Notes under the pieces: generated by a model
Databases searched by the model: none
What the model was told of the DNA's origin: nothing
Seen by the model: the letters and a program-made list of their open reading frames with translations, nothing else
Shown: positions 46,705 through 58,492 of the stretch, piece by piece
Numbering within the stretch: position 1 is the stretch's first letter
Layout of the letters: every line of letters begins with the position of its first letter
Program-made: the position numbers and the translations under genes
Source of the DNA: Hydractinia symbiolongicarpus
Taxonomy: Eukaryota; Cnidaria; Hydrozoa; Anthoathecata; Hydractiniidae
Assembly (NCBI RefSeq): GCF_029227915.1
Contig: NC_079882.1
Coordinates: forward strand, 14,716,501 to 14,780,500
Length of the DNA stretch: 64,000 bases
Direction: 5' to 3'

Positions 46705-48895
46705 TTGATGTATGAATACAAAGCATAATAGTGAACACTCATGGTATTTAGGACATACATTGCTTGTAATGTATTCTCTAAGGCTCAAACAAACGGATCA
46801 TGTCTCGTTGGGTAAGCGCAGTAAAACACAGAATGTGAAATTGAAAATGAATATTTAGGCGTGTCTGCTAAATTTGTTTCTTTGTCTCTGATATTATGAT
46901 GACCACTGGCGAATCGGCCATCATCCCTTGCTTATCTACCAACTACAAGTGATGTACTGATAAGAATCTCTTTGTGCGAAGATGTCACGATAATTTTTCG
47001 TTTGTATATAGTGCGAGACCATTATGAACGCCTCTTTACTACAGAGAAATACACTCTACTACGCTCTACTACACGCTACTACACTCTACTACAGGCTACT
47101 ACACTCTACTACAGAAAAATACGCTTTACTACAGAGAAATACATTCTACTACGCTCTACTACACGCTACTACGCTCTACTACACGCTACTACACTCTACT
47201 ACAGAGAAATACGCTTTACTACAGAGAAATACATTCTACTACGCTCTACTACACGCTACTACACTCTACTACAAGCTACTACAGGCTACTACACTCTACT
47301 ACAGAGAAATACGCTTTACTACAGAGAAATACATTCTACTACGCTCTACTACACGCTACTACACTCTACTACAAGCTACTACAGGCTACTACACTCTACT
47401 ACAGAGAAATACGCTTTACTACAGAGAAATACATTCTACTACGATCTACTACACTCTACTACAAGCTACTACAGGCTACTACACTCTACTACAGAGAAAT
47501 ACGCTTTACTACAGAGAAATACATTCTACTACGCTCTACTACACGCTACTACGCTCTACTACACGCTACTACACTCTACTACAGAGAAATGCGCTTTACT
47601 ACAGAGAAATACATTCTACTACGCTCTACTACACGCTACTACACTCTACTACAAGCTACTACAGGCTACTACACTCTACTACAGAGAAATACGCTTTACT
47701 ACAGAGAAATACATTCTACTACGCTCTACTACACGCTACTACGCTCTACTACACGCTACTACACTCTACTACAGAGAAATACGCTTTACTACAGAGAAAT
47801 ACATTCTACTACGCTCTACTACACGCTACTACACTCTACTACAGGCTACTACAGGCTACTACACTCTACTACAGAGAAATACGCTTTACTACAGAGAAAT
47901 ACATTCTACTACGCTCTACTACACGCTACTACGCTCTACTACACGCTACTACACTCTACTACAGAGAAATACGCTTTACTACAGAGAAATACATTCTACT
48001 ACGCTCTACTACACGCTACTACACTCTACTACAGGCTACTACACGCTACTACACTCTACTACAGAGAAATACGCTTTACTACAGAGAAATACATTCTACT
48101 ACGCTCTACTACACGCTACTACACTTTACTACAAGCTACTACAGGCTACTACACTCTACTACAGAGAAATACGCTTTACTACAGAGAAATACATTCTACT
48201 ACGCTCTACTACACGCTACTACGCTCTACTACACGCTACTACACTCTACTACAGAGAAATACGCTTTACTACAGAGAAATACGCTCTACTACAGAGAAAT
48301 ACATTCTACTACGCTCTACTACACGCTACTACACTCTACTACACGCTACTACACTCTACTACACGCTACTACACTCTACTACAGGCTACTACACGCTACT
48401 ACACTCTACTACAGAGAAATACGCTTTACTACAGAGAAATACATTCTACTACGCTCTACTACACGCTACTACACTTTACTACAAGCTACTACAGGCTACT
48501 ACACTCTACTACAGAGAAATACGCTTTACTACAGAGAAATACATTCTACTACGCTCTACTACACGCTACTACGCTCTACTACACGCTACTACACTCTACT
48601 ACAGAGAAATACGCTCTACTACAGAGAAATACGCTCTACTACACTCTACTACAAGCTACTACACTCTACTACAAGCTACTACAGGCTACTACACTCTACT
48701 GCAGAGAAATACGCTTTACTACAGAGAAATACATTCTACTACGCTCTACTACAGGCTACTACACTTGTGCTTTATGGAGAATAGCACATCATTATCTCCA
48801 CAAGACTTGGGAGCGTACATAGGTCTAACACATGTTGAATACTATATCTCCTTTATATTCAGGAAGTAATACGTGGACGACTTACCGGAATATTT
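46705..48895 (+). repeat. Minisatellite-bearing repeat element, copy B
   Basis: Same family as 23617-28500 but in the opposite orientation and with a shorter core. The left flank (46705-47036) pairs with 28500-28140 and the right flank (48763-48895) with 23747-23617. The order of flank, array and flank is the same in both, so the array is part of the element. Confidence 0.8.
47037..48762 (+). repeat. 10-bp-phased minisatellite, 1.7 kb
   Basis: Composed of the same 10-bp words as the 23.7-28.1 kb array (acactctact, acaggctact, acacgctact, acagagaaat, acgctttact, acattctact). I see no phase slip over 1.7 kb. The pair 'acagagaaat acgctttact' recurs every 80-100 bp, giving a loose higher-order unit. 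All three plus-strand frames are open for 430-620 codons and spell the same peptides. Confidence 0.95.
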
Positions 48896-49013
48896 CGATT
48901 TACAACAACAGAATTTATGGATACAGAGCAAAATTGAATTTACGTTGTTGCATAACTTTTTGGAAACTAACATAACATTTGAACGATCTAAGTAATAACG
49001 CTATTAGTAACTT

Positions 49014-49460
49014 CAACTAGTCGATAAGGCCCGTGGAAGAATCCACTCAGACAGAAGATTAGGTTGTTTTGCAGATTTTGCTAACGTCAGCAGTGAATAC
49101 AAAAAAAATTGACGAAATGTAGTTATCTCTTGCCTGTAATGTGTGCAGATTGAAACGCTGATAAAAATAAGTGTTCGCAAACGCATAAGGAGATATATAT
49201 AAGTGTTTTAAAAATTTAAAAATTGGCTGACGTCAGTAAAGTCCTCTAAAGTACAAATAAAAAATTTCTTTAGAAATTTTCACTGTAAAATCCACTTAGG
49301 CAGAAGTACATTGGAAAAGAGAATCGTAAGTTGTATATTGATGACGTCTGCCCGGACTCGTCAATACACAATATTTTTTCCTGAAATTTGTTTACACGTT
49401 GCTTATAATGTGTAGAGCTTGAAACGCTGTTCAAAATAATGTATAGAATCACGTACAACA
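49014..49460 (+). repeat. Dispersed hairpin repeat ('actagtcgataaggcccgtgg')
   Basis: Starts with 'actagtcgataaggcccgtg' and a partial hairpin (CCCGTGGAAGAATCCAC), then 'gctaacgtcagcagtg', 'aatgtgtgcagattgaaacg' and, again near 49405, 'aatgtgtagagcttgaaacg' with 'atgtatagaatcacgtac'. It is two overlapping or tandem copies of the family also found at 52263 and 58570. Confidence 0.6.
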
Positions 49461-50454
49461 ATAATAATAAAGTCAGAAATGACACATCTCAAATATTTAC
49501 ATCTTATAAAGTGATTACGTTTGAGTACGTTGAAAACCTTTTTAATCAAAAGTGTCAAAAACATCAAATTTATATCTGGAAAATCATTTATTCGGTAACC
49601 TACTACCGTGTTCCCCAAAAATATACACAAAAAGTAAAAATGATATAACCGGTTAAGAAGACAAATTTTTTTCTTAATATAATGATCTGTAGTGACCTTT
49701 ACCAACCATTTTAAAGGTAAATGTCAAAAAAGAATAAGGAGTAAATTTTGAATGAAAAGATATTATTTTTAGAATATATATGGTCCGTCCTCAAAAAAGT
49801 TTACACAAAATGTAAAACAGATTGGTTTTTGAGGAGCATATCCAAATCAACGAAAATCAGTTCATTTAGCATGTCCTATATTGCCATTGCCCATAAATCT
49901 TCCACAAAAAGGTTATGAAACATCAAATTATAGAAAAATCAGGAATTTCTTAAATATAAAAAACAAAAAAGTTTTAATTAGCAAATATTTCTTGGGTTTA
50001 AGGCAATAAATAACAAATTAAATTTGATAAATTTTCTCCCTGATCTTAGCAGAGCATCTTCAGATCACAACAGAACATTTAGTAATTTTTTCATCATCAC
50101 CAAACACAGTTATTACCAAAATTTTAAAATTCCAAATAAAAACCTGAAACCATGGAATTTTCTTCTAGCAAAAATGACATCACAAATATATAGTTTAGTT
50201 CTTCCCAACAAAAGCTTAAAATACGAACTATGAAAAAGCCATTAGCTTACACAACAACCTTTAGTGGAGGCCAATTCCACAAAATTTGTTCTTTCAGTAT
50301 ATTGCATGTAGTTTTTTCCCCCAAAATTTTACACAAAATTTTAAAAAACAGCAGTTTGCAACACAAAAACACAAACAACCTTATCATCATAATCCCCCGT
50401 AAATTTCAAATCAAATGTCTACAACCCCCTGCAAAAACAACCTGGCATTTTAAA
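49461..50454. other. Non-coding stretch
   Basis: AT-rich DNA; overlapping short frames on both strands, none with a domain. Confidence 0.45.
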
Positions 50455-50913
50455 GAGGGTGCCGATAAGCCGCAAACGCCCGCATATATAAGGGCGAGTT
50501 CGGGCGACTTTTCGAATTAATTTGACGGTTGTCCGCCGAAACCGCCCGCACTTTCCCCAACACGCCCGAACTCGCCCGGAACATTCCCGAAATGCAACAC
50601 CTTGTAACAAACATGGCGGAAGTTAAAAGAACGCGCTTGAAGAGAAAGGAGGTAATAAAGTTTATATATTTATTAAGTTATTTATCAAGTAAATCTTATC
50701 AAAAACCATAAAAAACAGTTCTTTTAAGAACATAGCTACCATATAGTTGTTCATTTTAATTTTTATACTTTTTTAAATAATTCTTCGAGAGTCATTTATG
50801 GTGAATCTTTTTTTTTTCGGGCATTGGGCAAATACCTGAATTTCTTTTAAAACGCCGAACTTGCCCGAAAACGCCCGCACTTTTTACGGCGTATGCGGCT
50901 TATTAGGACCCTC
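50455..50913. mobile_element. 459-bp MITE with GC-rich tips
   Basis: Left tip GAGGGTGCCGATAAGCCGCA pairs with the inverse of the right tip (GAGGGTCCTAATAAGCCGCA): 17 of 20 match, and 'acgccc' words continue inward. Inside the left half, 'cgcccgaactcgcccg' and inverse 'gggcgagttcgggcg' form a second hairpin. No clear target duplication. Confidence 0.65.
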
Positions 50914-51524
50914 GTGCATGTTACATGTAGGTTGACAAAAGTTTAACATGATACGTCAGAAACAAAACAATAAAAAATAACTTAACACAAACGCTTTAAA
51001 TTCTGAAAAAATTATTGCACTGGTCATATTGCACGTAGTTCCCTGTAAAAATGTGAAAATAATTATACTCTTATGGGCATAAAAATACATCCTACTATCC
51101 TGCAAAAGTTCAAGTCTTTGAAAGATTTGTAGGTAGTTAGCTAGCTTGTTACATCATAATTCGTGCTCATGAAAGAAAAGAAATTTGGAAACTAAGGTAG
51201 CTAGCTATAGATAATTAAAAAAGAGGAATAACAATATAAGTCATAGGTTAGAGCTAGCCATGGGATGAGGAGCAGGTATTGGAGGCTAGCGTTAGCTAGC
51301 TAACAGTAGCTAAGAGTCCCAGTTAAATATACTTAAACTGGAAACACTTAGCTAAAACTAAAGCTAGCTATTTATGCTTAGTAGAACACATATAAAGAGA
51401 AAAAATAGTAATGTAAAAATAATAACATTACAGTGAGTTCAACAAACCAAAGTTTTCCGTTTGTTAGTCAGCGAACAGCTTTATGTAGCATTTTGAATTT
51501 TAGCACAAACACATTAAGGGGGAT
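50914..51524. other. Non-coding stretch with 'GCTAGC' words
   Basis: Many 'gctagctag' words (51125-51370) but no array and no gene. Confidence 0.45.
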
Positions 51525-51710
51525 TTTCACGAAGCATTTTCACTGAGCATGCGCAGTTTTGTTTGTTTTATTTTGCATCGAAATATTCGCTTCTACTTTT
51601 CAGCGAAGCGAATATTTCGATTCAAAATCAAAACAAACAGAACTGCGCATGCTCAAATACAATTCGCCGGCGAATTCGCCGTTTAATTCGCTTCGTGAAA
51701 ATTCCCCTTT
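51525..51710. mobile_element. 186-bp foldback element
   Basis: Outer arms 'gggggattttcacgaagc' and 'gcttcgtgaaaattcccc', inner arms 'gagcatgcgcagttttgttt' and its inverse near 51635-51655, and 'cgaaatattcgctt' facing 'aagcgaatatttcg' at the centre: almost the whole length folds into one hairpin. TTAA lies at the left tip and TTTA at the right. Confidence 0.8.
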
Positions 51711-52262
51711 AGTTACGCGCCAGAGACTACATTATTTATGCAACAAAACATAAACAAAAATGGTGGCTGGGTTTTTTTTAAAAAAAGCGGTAAATTATAA
51801 AACTTCAAGAATTTGAGGCTTTTCTTGGAAAATGCGAGTCTGTTTGCTCCAGTGACATAAAACTAAACGTCTGAAAACATTAAAGTTCTCACTATTATTA
51901 TTGATTTTAAATCCACTTCAAACTATAGCCTTTATTTTGTACTTCTAACTTTACTACTTTACCTCTAGCTCTAGCTACCACTTCTTACTTCACTTCTTAG
52001 ACTTTTTTTTCTCTGAATTACTTTTTGCACTTTTTTCAAGACGAAGGGACCGTTCTTTTGTTGTTGTTTTCTTCAGTGTCGCTAAATTTTTTTCAGCAAA
52101 TCAAGTTGCTCCAATTTGATCATGTGATGCAAACAAAGTAAATTCGCTAGCTAAATGGATATAACTTTTTCGGGGACTTCAAAGGAAATTTCGGCTACAT
52201 CAAAGGAAAATGACGATATCAACTTTGCCTGTCACAGAGACACGGAACTGGCGTATTATTAT
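51711..52262. other. Non-coding stretch
   Basis: Nothing recognised. Confidence 0.4.
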
Positions 52263-52520
52263 ATAGACTAGTCGATAAGGCCTGTGGAGTAATCCACTTA
52301 GGCAGAAGGACAATGGAAAAATAAGTTGTTTTAGACTTTTTGCTGACGTCAGCAGTGCAAATACACAATAAATAAATTGAGAAACTTGTTTTTGTGTTTC
52401 CTTCATAGTGTAGAGCTTACACTGCTGATCAAGAAAATGTATATAATCGTGTGGTTTTGATGAGCGATTAATGAAATATAAGGGATTAAATTTTGCTGAC
52501 GTCAGCAATGGCCGGTCAAA
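52263..52520 (+). repeat. Dispersed hairpin repeat, copy at 52.3 kb
   Basis: 'gactagtcgataaggcctgt' with the hairpin-like 'cctgtggagtaatccac', then 'gctgacgtcagcagtg', 'agagcttacactgctgatca' and 'atgtatataatcgtgt'. Colinear with 49014-49460; the 3' part also matches 58570-58640. Confidence 0.6.
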
Positions 52521-52544
52521 AACCCCACAAAATTTTTAAAACAA

Positions 52545-52620
52545 CCTGGTCCCCAGGACTATTTGCTTCTCAACGGCGCTGCGCTTTCTGATAGTTCTAG
52601 CGAAATAGCCCTGGACCAGG
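52545..52620. mobile_element. 76-bp CCTGG hairpin element
   Basis: The left arm CCTGGTCCCCAGGACTATTT pairs with the inverse of the right arm (CCTGGTCCAGGGCTATTTCG). The centre is GC-rich. Its right arm overlaps the candidate left terminal repeat of the module next to it, which matters for that claim. Confidence 0.7.
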
Positions 52621-52628
52621 CTGGTCAC
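52601..52628 (+). repeat. Candidate left terminal inverted repeat of the ZAD-DUF6589/RecQ module
   Basis: The 28 bp here match the inverse complement of 58493-58520 at 24 positions, including an uninterrupted CAGGCTGGTCAC. The first 20 bp overlap the right arm of the hairpin element at 52545-52620, so chance or shared MITE origin is possible. No target duplication was found. Confidence 0.4.
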
Positions 52629-52985
52629 CGTATCGCATCTGATTGGCCCACAGCGTTACCCTAATTATGCAACGCTTTTAGCTGGCGTCAGCAAAAATCC
52701 TAAAAGTGATACATAAACAAATATGGCAACGGAAGATGTGGCGTCGTTTTTGGTGGTGGTTTTAAATCCTTAAAAAGCATTATTTTTCCTTTTTAATCTC
52801 ATTTCCTCCACCTTTTTTTAAAGATGTCTTAGCTAAAGTAAGAATTTTTTTCAAATATACGATATTTTTTGTTAAAAAGTAGTCGGTGTTGTTGCTAGCC
52901 AGCTAGGTAATGCATTCATAAATATGGCTAGAGAGAGAAGTGAAGTGTTGCAGGTGCTCTTCTTGTTAATCTCTCGTTGCAGAAG

Positions 52986-55944
52986 ATGTTGCCATCTACG
53001 CCTAAAAAAGTTTATAAAGGTGGCAAAGGAGTGTGTCGAATTTGTGCTGAAGAAACATCAGCACATCACTTGACCAGAATTTTTTCAAAAAGTGGAAAGG
53101 AAAAATCCTTACATCACAAAATATTCAGAACATGTGGATTAAACGTTTCCGAGTTTGAACTATTGCCTACAACAATTTGTTTAAAGTGTGACAGGTTTAT
53201 CAATAAAATGTTTGACTTCCAGAATAATGTACAACAACAACAAATCCATTTACAACAGCAAACAACAGTAAAAAGATGTGCAGCTTTTTCACCAAACCAG
53301 CAGTCAAAACCAAAAAAAATCAACATTAAAAATGAAAATTATCCTGTCCAAAAAAACTGTTTCCAGTCAAAAAAATCTCTTCAATTTACGCCTTTACTAA
53401 ACATAACAAATGAAACAGACATAAAGTCAAACACAAAAATACTTCCTAAAGAACTTGGCAAAACAAAACAACCTCAAAACGACTTCATTACTGAAGATCA
53501 AGAAAAGAAAATTATTACTGCATTACAAACAAGGACAATTGATATTATCATAACTACCATAAAAAATAATTGCCCTAAATTAATTGATGCCATTAAGCAA
53601 CTTGCTACAGATGAAATAAGCACTACATGCAAAAACTTATGCAAGAAAAGTGGTGGCTCTGTCTTGTTTGAAAAGAATTGTGACGAAATGATGTTTTTTA
53701 AAGAAAGCAATTTATGGTCAGAAGTCACACAATATAATCCATTTTTAATAGACATATTGACGACTGTAGCAGGCAGAAAACATATTGAGCATGATCTACA
53801 GATAAAATTGTGTTTTATTTACTCAATTTTAATGCAGCACAGATGGCATGAATTGTCCTTAATGCAAAGAATATATACAGTACTTGTTATTGAAGGTGGC
53901 TGCAGCAAACAGGTAAAAAATACATGTTTATTGATTAAATAACATAAGTCGTACAAATCTTAAAAATCAGTTAAAAAATGTGACAAACAATACAAAAAAA
54001 CTTCACACCATGGTTAAATTCCTCTCAAATAAACATCCGTTGGTTAGTTATAAAAATTGTTAAATAGTTGTTTAATAAAATTATTATGCTTTATATTCTA
54101 TATTTTTATTGCAAATTTGTTTTAGTTACAAAAAAGACTCAACAAAGTTGGCTATTGTTTATCTCCTTCATCAAGGGATACGTTGTTGAAATTAATTGGA
54201 GGTAATTTTATGTCAAGTGCAGTACAGATTGTCAAAAGTGGTTTTACGCTACGTGGAACGACTGACAACTGGGATTTGAAAGTTTTAGTTAATTTGAGAA
54301 AATCAATCAACAATGAAGACCTTCATCTTCTTGCTTCAAATCTTATAGAAAACAGAATCACATTCAACCACCTCCCTAATGACCACCCCAAGGAAAATTT
54401 AAGAACAATTTCCCGTTGTAGGTTCATTCCAAGTAGAAAAGAATGGGAAGAATATACAAAAACATCGGCAGTAATCGTTGGAAGGATAATGGCAGATTTT
54501 TTTACACAATTTAAATTTTTCAAGAAAGTGTTACCAGAACATATTAATCATGAATACAGTGAAGAAATGAACAAAAAATCAAAAATTATTAGCATGCCAA
54601 TCATCAATGCTAATGAAAATAACTATCAAGATTGTGTTGTTGCCCTGAGGACATTTGAATTTTGGATAGCTGAAATATATCATAAGGCAGGTTTGCTTCA
54701 AGATAAGCCTGATGTGGATGATACAATCCATATTCCAGAAGGTCCTGCAATGCCTGGACAAACCTATGGTCATGTCGCTCATACAGAAAATGATCCAATG
54801 AGGGATATGAAGATTCCCTTCTCTGGAGATCAGCTAACTCGTGTCCGTTTTGCCGGAGCCAAAGATTTGATATCTGGTGCACACACACCGACTGATCGAT
54901 TAGAGCACTGTGGCCCATTTAAACCGGTAATGTGGCATACAAAAGCTTCATTGCTCCAATATTGCTATGGTGTTTTATTTTCAAATGAATCGACAAATGA
55001 ACGGGGAACATTAAAATTTTTCAAGGAGAAATATAATCGAAAAGATGCAACCCCTGCTAAAGTACTGAATTCATACAAAAGCAGTGAGGAGTTATTTTTA
55101 AGTGTCGGCACGTCATACATAGTCGTTGCAGCAATGAAGTTTTTTGGCATGGAAACCATGAGAGATAAACCTACAAAGCATGAATTTCCAAAAAATATTT
55201 CACATTCAAGTAATGATAAAAAAGAAGGGTATTTCACACAAGTTACTCAACTTTTTATTCAGGAATACATATTACAAAAACATCAAAATATTCCAGATGA
55301 TGAGGATTATTTGAAAAACTATTCTCTTTGTATTTCATTTTTGACAGTCTTGGTTCTCCAATTAAAAGATGCAGCAAAAGAAGGTGATGGAGGAAGAAAT
55401 TTAATAAATCAAGAAATTCTCCTTTTTCGTTTTTAGATCACTGGGATCATATAGCAAATATGCCATAGAGATGTTTGTCAGTATAGCCCAAATTGAAGCA
55501 ATGCTTCCACCTAGACTATCAGAACAATTTAAATGGGGCTTCTTTGTTAATTGGAGGGGAGGAGCTGGCTGTAATATGGAAGAGGATTTGGCACAAGAGA
55601 TCAGCAACAAATTGAGTAAAAACATTGTACAAAGGATGGGTCCAAATAAAACCCTAGAATCAATCAGTAAAGTATGCAAAGCTGTCAATGGTATAAAGCA
55701 GATTGTTGAAAATTATGATCATCTGTTAGGATTCCACAATGTTTCAACACAACATACAACTCGAGATTTGTTGAGTGACGAGAAGGAAATGGTTGGAGAT
55801 CTGTTAGCAATAAAACCTTTCGATCATATTACAGGACGGTTTCACTATTCATTCCAAAATGTAAAAAGATCTCCATTGAGATATTTAAACGTGGTTGAAC
55901 ATCATGCATGGCTTGAAAAACATAAATCACAACTAGCAATTTAA
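52986..55944 (+). pseudogene. ZAD-finger / DUF6589 protein gene (2 exons, one frameshift)
   Basis: Exon 1 (52986-53912, 309 codons) starts 'MLPSTPKKVYKGGKG' and has a ZAD-like zinc-finger domain with C17-x2-C20 and C65-x2-C68, a Gln-rich coil and a basic linker. The donor CAG|GTAAAA and acceptor TTTTAG|TTACAA remove 53913-54125 in phase 0. Exon 2 carries a DUF6589-type domain: 'LRGTTDNWDLKVLVNLRKS', 'PEHINHEYSEEMNKKSKI', 'IPFSGDQLTRVRFAGAKDL', 'LKDAAKEGDGGRNLINQE', and, after a one-base shift in a T-run near 55431-55435, 'LPPRLSEQFKWGFFVNWRGG'. Total about 915 residues. DUF6589 has no known biochemical role that I can state; DNA-binding ZAD plus its repetitive occurrence in cnidarians suggests a transposon protein. 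A single T-run shift could be an assembly error. Confidence 0.75.
53913..54125 (+). other. Intron of the ZAD-DUF6589 gene
   Basis: GT...AG borders, AT-rich, 213 bp. Splicing joins 'EGGCSKQ' to 'LQKRLNKVGYCLSPSS' without a stop. Confidence 0.75.
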
Positions 55945-56579
55945 AAATATATAATGAATGATTAGGTAATATTTTCTGTCAAATTTTCAAAAGCTTTTAT
56001 ATATATATATGTTTATTTATGTATATATAATGTAAATATGTAATATTTGGTTTTAACTATATAAGATGCTGTTGAATAAGTTCATATATTTCCAGAGCTA
56101 TGTCTTCATCAAATATACCATAGCTAAGAAGATCTTTTTCGGATGTTATTTTATCAATATTATCTATTATTTTAGCATATGTGTTAGCAGTGCATATATC
56201 AGCAAACAATGGATCAGCTCTTGTGTTTAATTTATTGATCAATAATTCCAAGTCAGGCAGAAAACTTTTGTCAATAAAGGGTGAAGGTTTCTTAATTTCT
56301 TTTGCTTTTCTACTTTCCAAGGATAGAATTTCACAGTTGCAACAACACAATTCTTGTTTTGTGTGTTTAAAGCCAAAATAATTTTGTAAAAAACTTCTTA
56401 AACAAGTTGTCAAGTCACAAAATTCTTTCATATGCTGGTCAACATTTTTTTTATTCGTTGAAATGTCTGAATTATTGTAATACAATATTGCTTCTGCTGG
56501 TTGACCACGTCGGGCTGCCCATCCAATTTCTTGAATGTACGATTCAATGTTGGACGGGGGAGAAATATGTATAATCTTT

Positions 56580-57076
56580 ATTTAAACTCACACATAAAAA
56601 CTCATCATTGTAGAGTACAGTTCTATTGCTGTAGATAGGACAAAAGTTACAAAACATTTATATATAGTAATAGCTGAAAATATATACAAGCATGAAATGA
56701 AAGTAGAACACATATATAATATAAGCAACAACAAAGCCAAGGTAATAACACATCTCTATATAATATTAATAAGCGTTAACAAAAAATATATATACATTAG
56801 CATAGCTCACAACGTAAAATATGTGAAAACATAGAGGTATATATAATAGCAGCAGGGAGGGAGGAGGAAGAAAAACTGCTAGAACTGAAAAGGAAAACCA
56901 TGAGGCAACTGCAGCTTAAATACTAGCAAGACTGCTGACCAAAAAATATGCTGCTGACCAGAAAAGGCACATAGGTAAATGGTGAACTAACTATGGGCAA
57001 TACAAACCAGAGTACTGTAGGAAGAAGATCTATATATGTGTGCATTTAAACACTCATAAATATATATTTATGAGTC
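56580..57076 (-). mobile_element. Internally deleted DIRS-like element (497 bp)
   Basis: In reverse complement, 57076-56870 matches the left 230 bp of the element at 18906 (including ctcataaatatatatttatgag and 'gcacacatatatagatcttc'), and 56840-56580 matches its right 270 bp, ending 'gtgagtttaaat'. About 4.05 kb of coding interior is missing, so it would need recombinase and RT supplied in trans. No target duplication; flanks rejoin as 'gt|a', the same as for the full copy. Confidence 0.9.
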
Positions 57077-57613
57077 ACGACAAATGGTGTGTTGACACCC
57101 ATATTAAGTGCCGTAGTGGCAAAAATTATTTTTATTCTAGAGTTTTCACGTTTTATTTCTTCTAAAAAAGTTGTTTTCATCAACTTTGTTTGTGGTGAGT
57201 GATACTGATTAAAAAGTCGAGAAGACGGATGTTTTTTATGATTAACATATTGATCCTCACCCAAAATTCTTTCAAACAATCTGTATGCATAGGCACAATA
57301 TTTTAACTTTAAATAAATAATTGTCATAGGGCAGTTTTGTTTTTTGTGCTTTAACTCTGTTGCGATAGGTAGTAATATATCCTCATATCCTGCTAAACCT
57401 TTGCAATTACTCATTCTTATTTCTTTTTTAAAAAAAATGCTTTTACGATTTGGATTTGCAGTAACCACTTTGCAATTTTCTATTTTCAAAGCTTTTTTTA
57501 AATTACGTAATTTCGTTGGTGAAGCAGTTTCAGTCAAAGCTAACATGATACTGTGAGGGAAGAATGCTTGTAAAACTGATAAGTTTTGAAATTCTGTACG
57601 AAATTCTTCACCC

Positions 57614-57875
57614 CTAGATCTAACATACAGTAATTCATCAATTTTTTAGCTTAACTGTATTATGGTGATAAATTTATATTATTCAATTATTATAGCTATA
57701 CATATACATATATTTTGTTTGTGAAACTTTTTCAAATGGATATATAATATATATTAGTTTGTTTATATATATTTAGTTGCTATATTTAAGGCATATTATT
57801 TTTATAATAGCTATGCATGTAGATTTTTGTTATGTTATGTTATACAAAGAAAACTAGCTAGCTAGCTATACTCAC
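57614..57875 (-). other. Intron of the RecQ-like helicase gene
   Basis: Donor ATG|GTGAGT at 57876/57875 and acceptor GATCTAG|GGGTG at 57614/57613. The 262-bp intron is AT-rich with 'gctagctagct' words. Splicing restores a continuous RecQ-like frame across the DEAH motif. Confidence 0.75.
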
Positions 57876-58492
57876 CATAATTCCACACAATGCGCCTCGT
57901 CTATCACACAAGCCACAACATTTTCCTCATAAATTTTTGATCGTAATATCTTCCTTCCCTGATCTGATAACAGTGACTCTGGATGTGCAAATAAAATTTT
58001 ACATTTGCCTGCAACAATGCTTTTTGAAATTTTAAAAACAGAATTTGATGCATCATTCAAATCTTCCTCAAACAAGGGTTCGTATCTCTGGCTATTAGCT
58101 TGGTCTTCGAGTTGTAAGAAACCACATTCAATGCCTACTTTACTTAAATTTACTAACTGATCTTGAATAATTGATGTTACAGGAGAGACAACAAGTACAA
58201 TATTGCCTGCCTTTCGTTCTGGAACAAAGTCGGGTAAAAGTTGATAAATTAACGATTTACCAAACCCAGTAGGCAAAACAGCTATAACGTGGTGTCCTTC
58301 TCCTAAATACTCGAAACATTGAACTTGTTTTGGTTTCAAAATAAACGAGGGCAACTTTTCATACTTTTTGAAAACATTATTCAGCCGCTTGAAAACACGT
58401 ACCACATCTTCCCAGCCCATCGCCAAAATCGTAAATATGCAGAATTTGCATAAATTAAAAATGAACCAGAATCTGGTTCATTTGATGCCCAC

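Larger units (their letters stand above)
56057..58420 (-). pseudogene. RecQ-like DNA helicase gene, disrupted by a DIRS-derived insertion
   Basis: Exon 1 (58420-57876, ATG at 58420) has the Q-like start ('LKPKQVQCFEYL'), Walker A 'LPTGFGKSLIYQL' at residues 49-61, motif Ia 'VSPVTSIIQDQL' and Walker B 'DEAHCVELW'. GTGAGT and a CTAG acceptor remove 57614-57875, rejoining Trp in 'CVELW-GEEF'. Exon 2 has motif III 'LALTETASPT', motif IV 'MTIIYLKLK' and motif V 'IIFATTALNMGVNTPF'. Then comes a 497-bp insertion, after which the frame resumes with motif VI 'SPPSNIESYIQEIGWAARRG' (second-last helix; note Trp-Ala-Ala-Arg-Arg where RecQ usually has GRAGRDG) and a RecQ-type zinc region with a Cys cluster ('QELCCCNC'), ending at 56057. 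It would unwind DNA with ATP. Its stop lies 112 bp from that of the facing DUF6589 gene. Confidence 0.8.

Noticed and set aside
46972-48869. Three overlapping plus-strand open frames of 426-616 codons
   Set aside because: Same cause as the array at 23.7-28.1 kb: period 10 with stop-free words.
55401-55470. A second short intron between the DUF6589 blocks (acceptor 'cgtttttag')
   Set aside because: No donor in the right phase upstream; the family's usual sequence runs straight through, so a one-base shift in the T-run explains it better.
57046-57070. C-terminal 'THKYIFMSV' of the second helicase block as a true protein end
   Set aside because: These residues are encoded by the tip of the inserted DIRS-derived element; the helicase continues beyond it at 56579.
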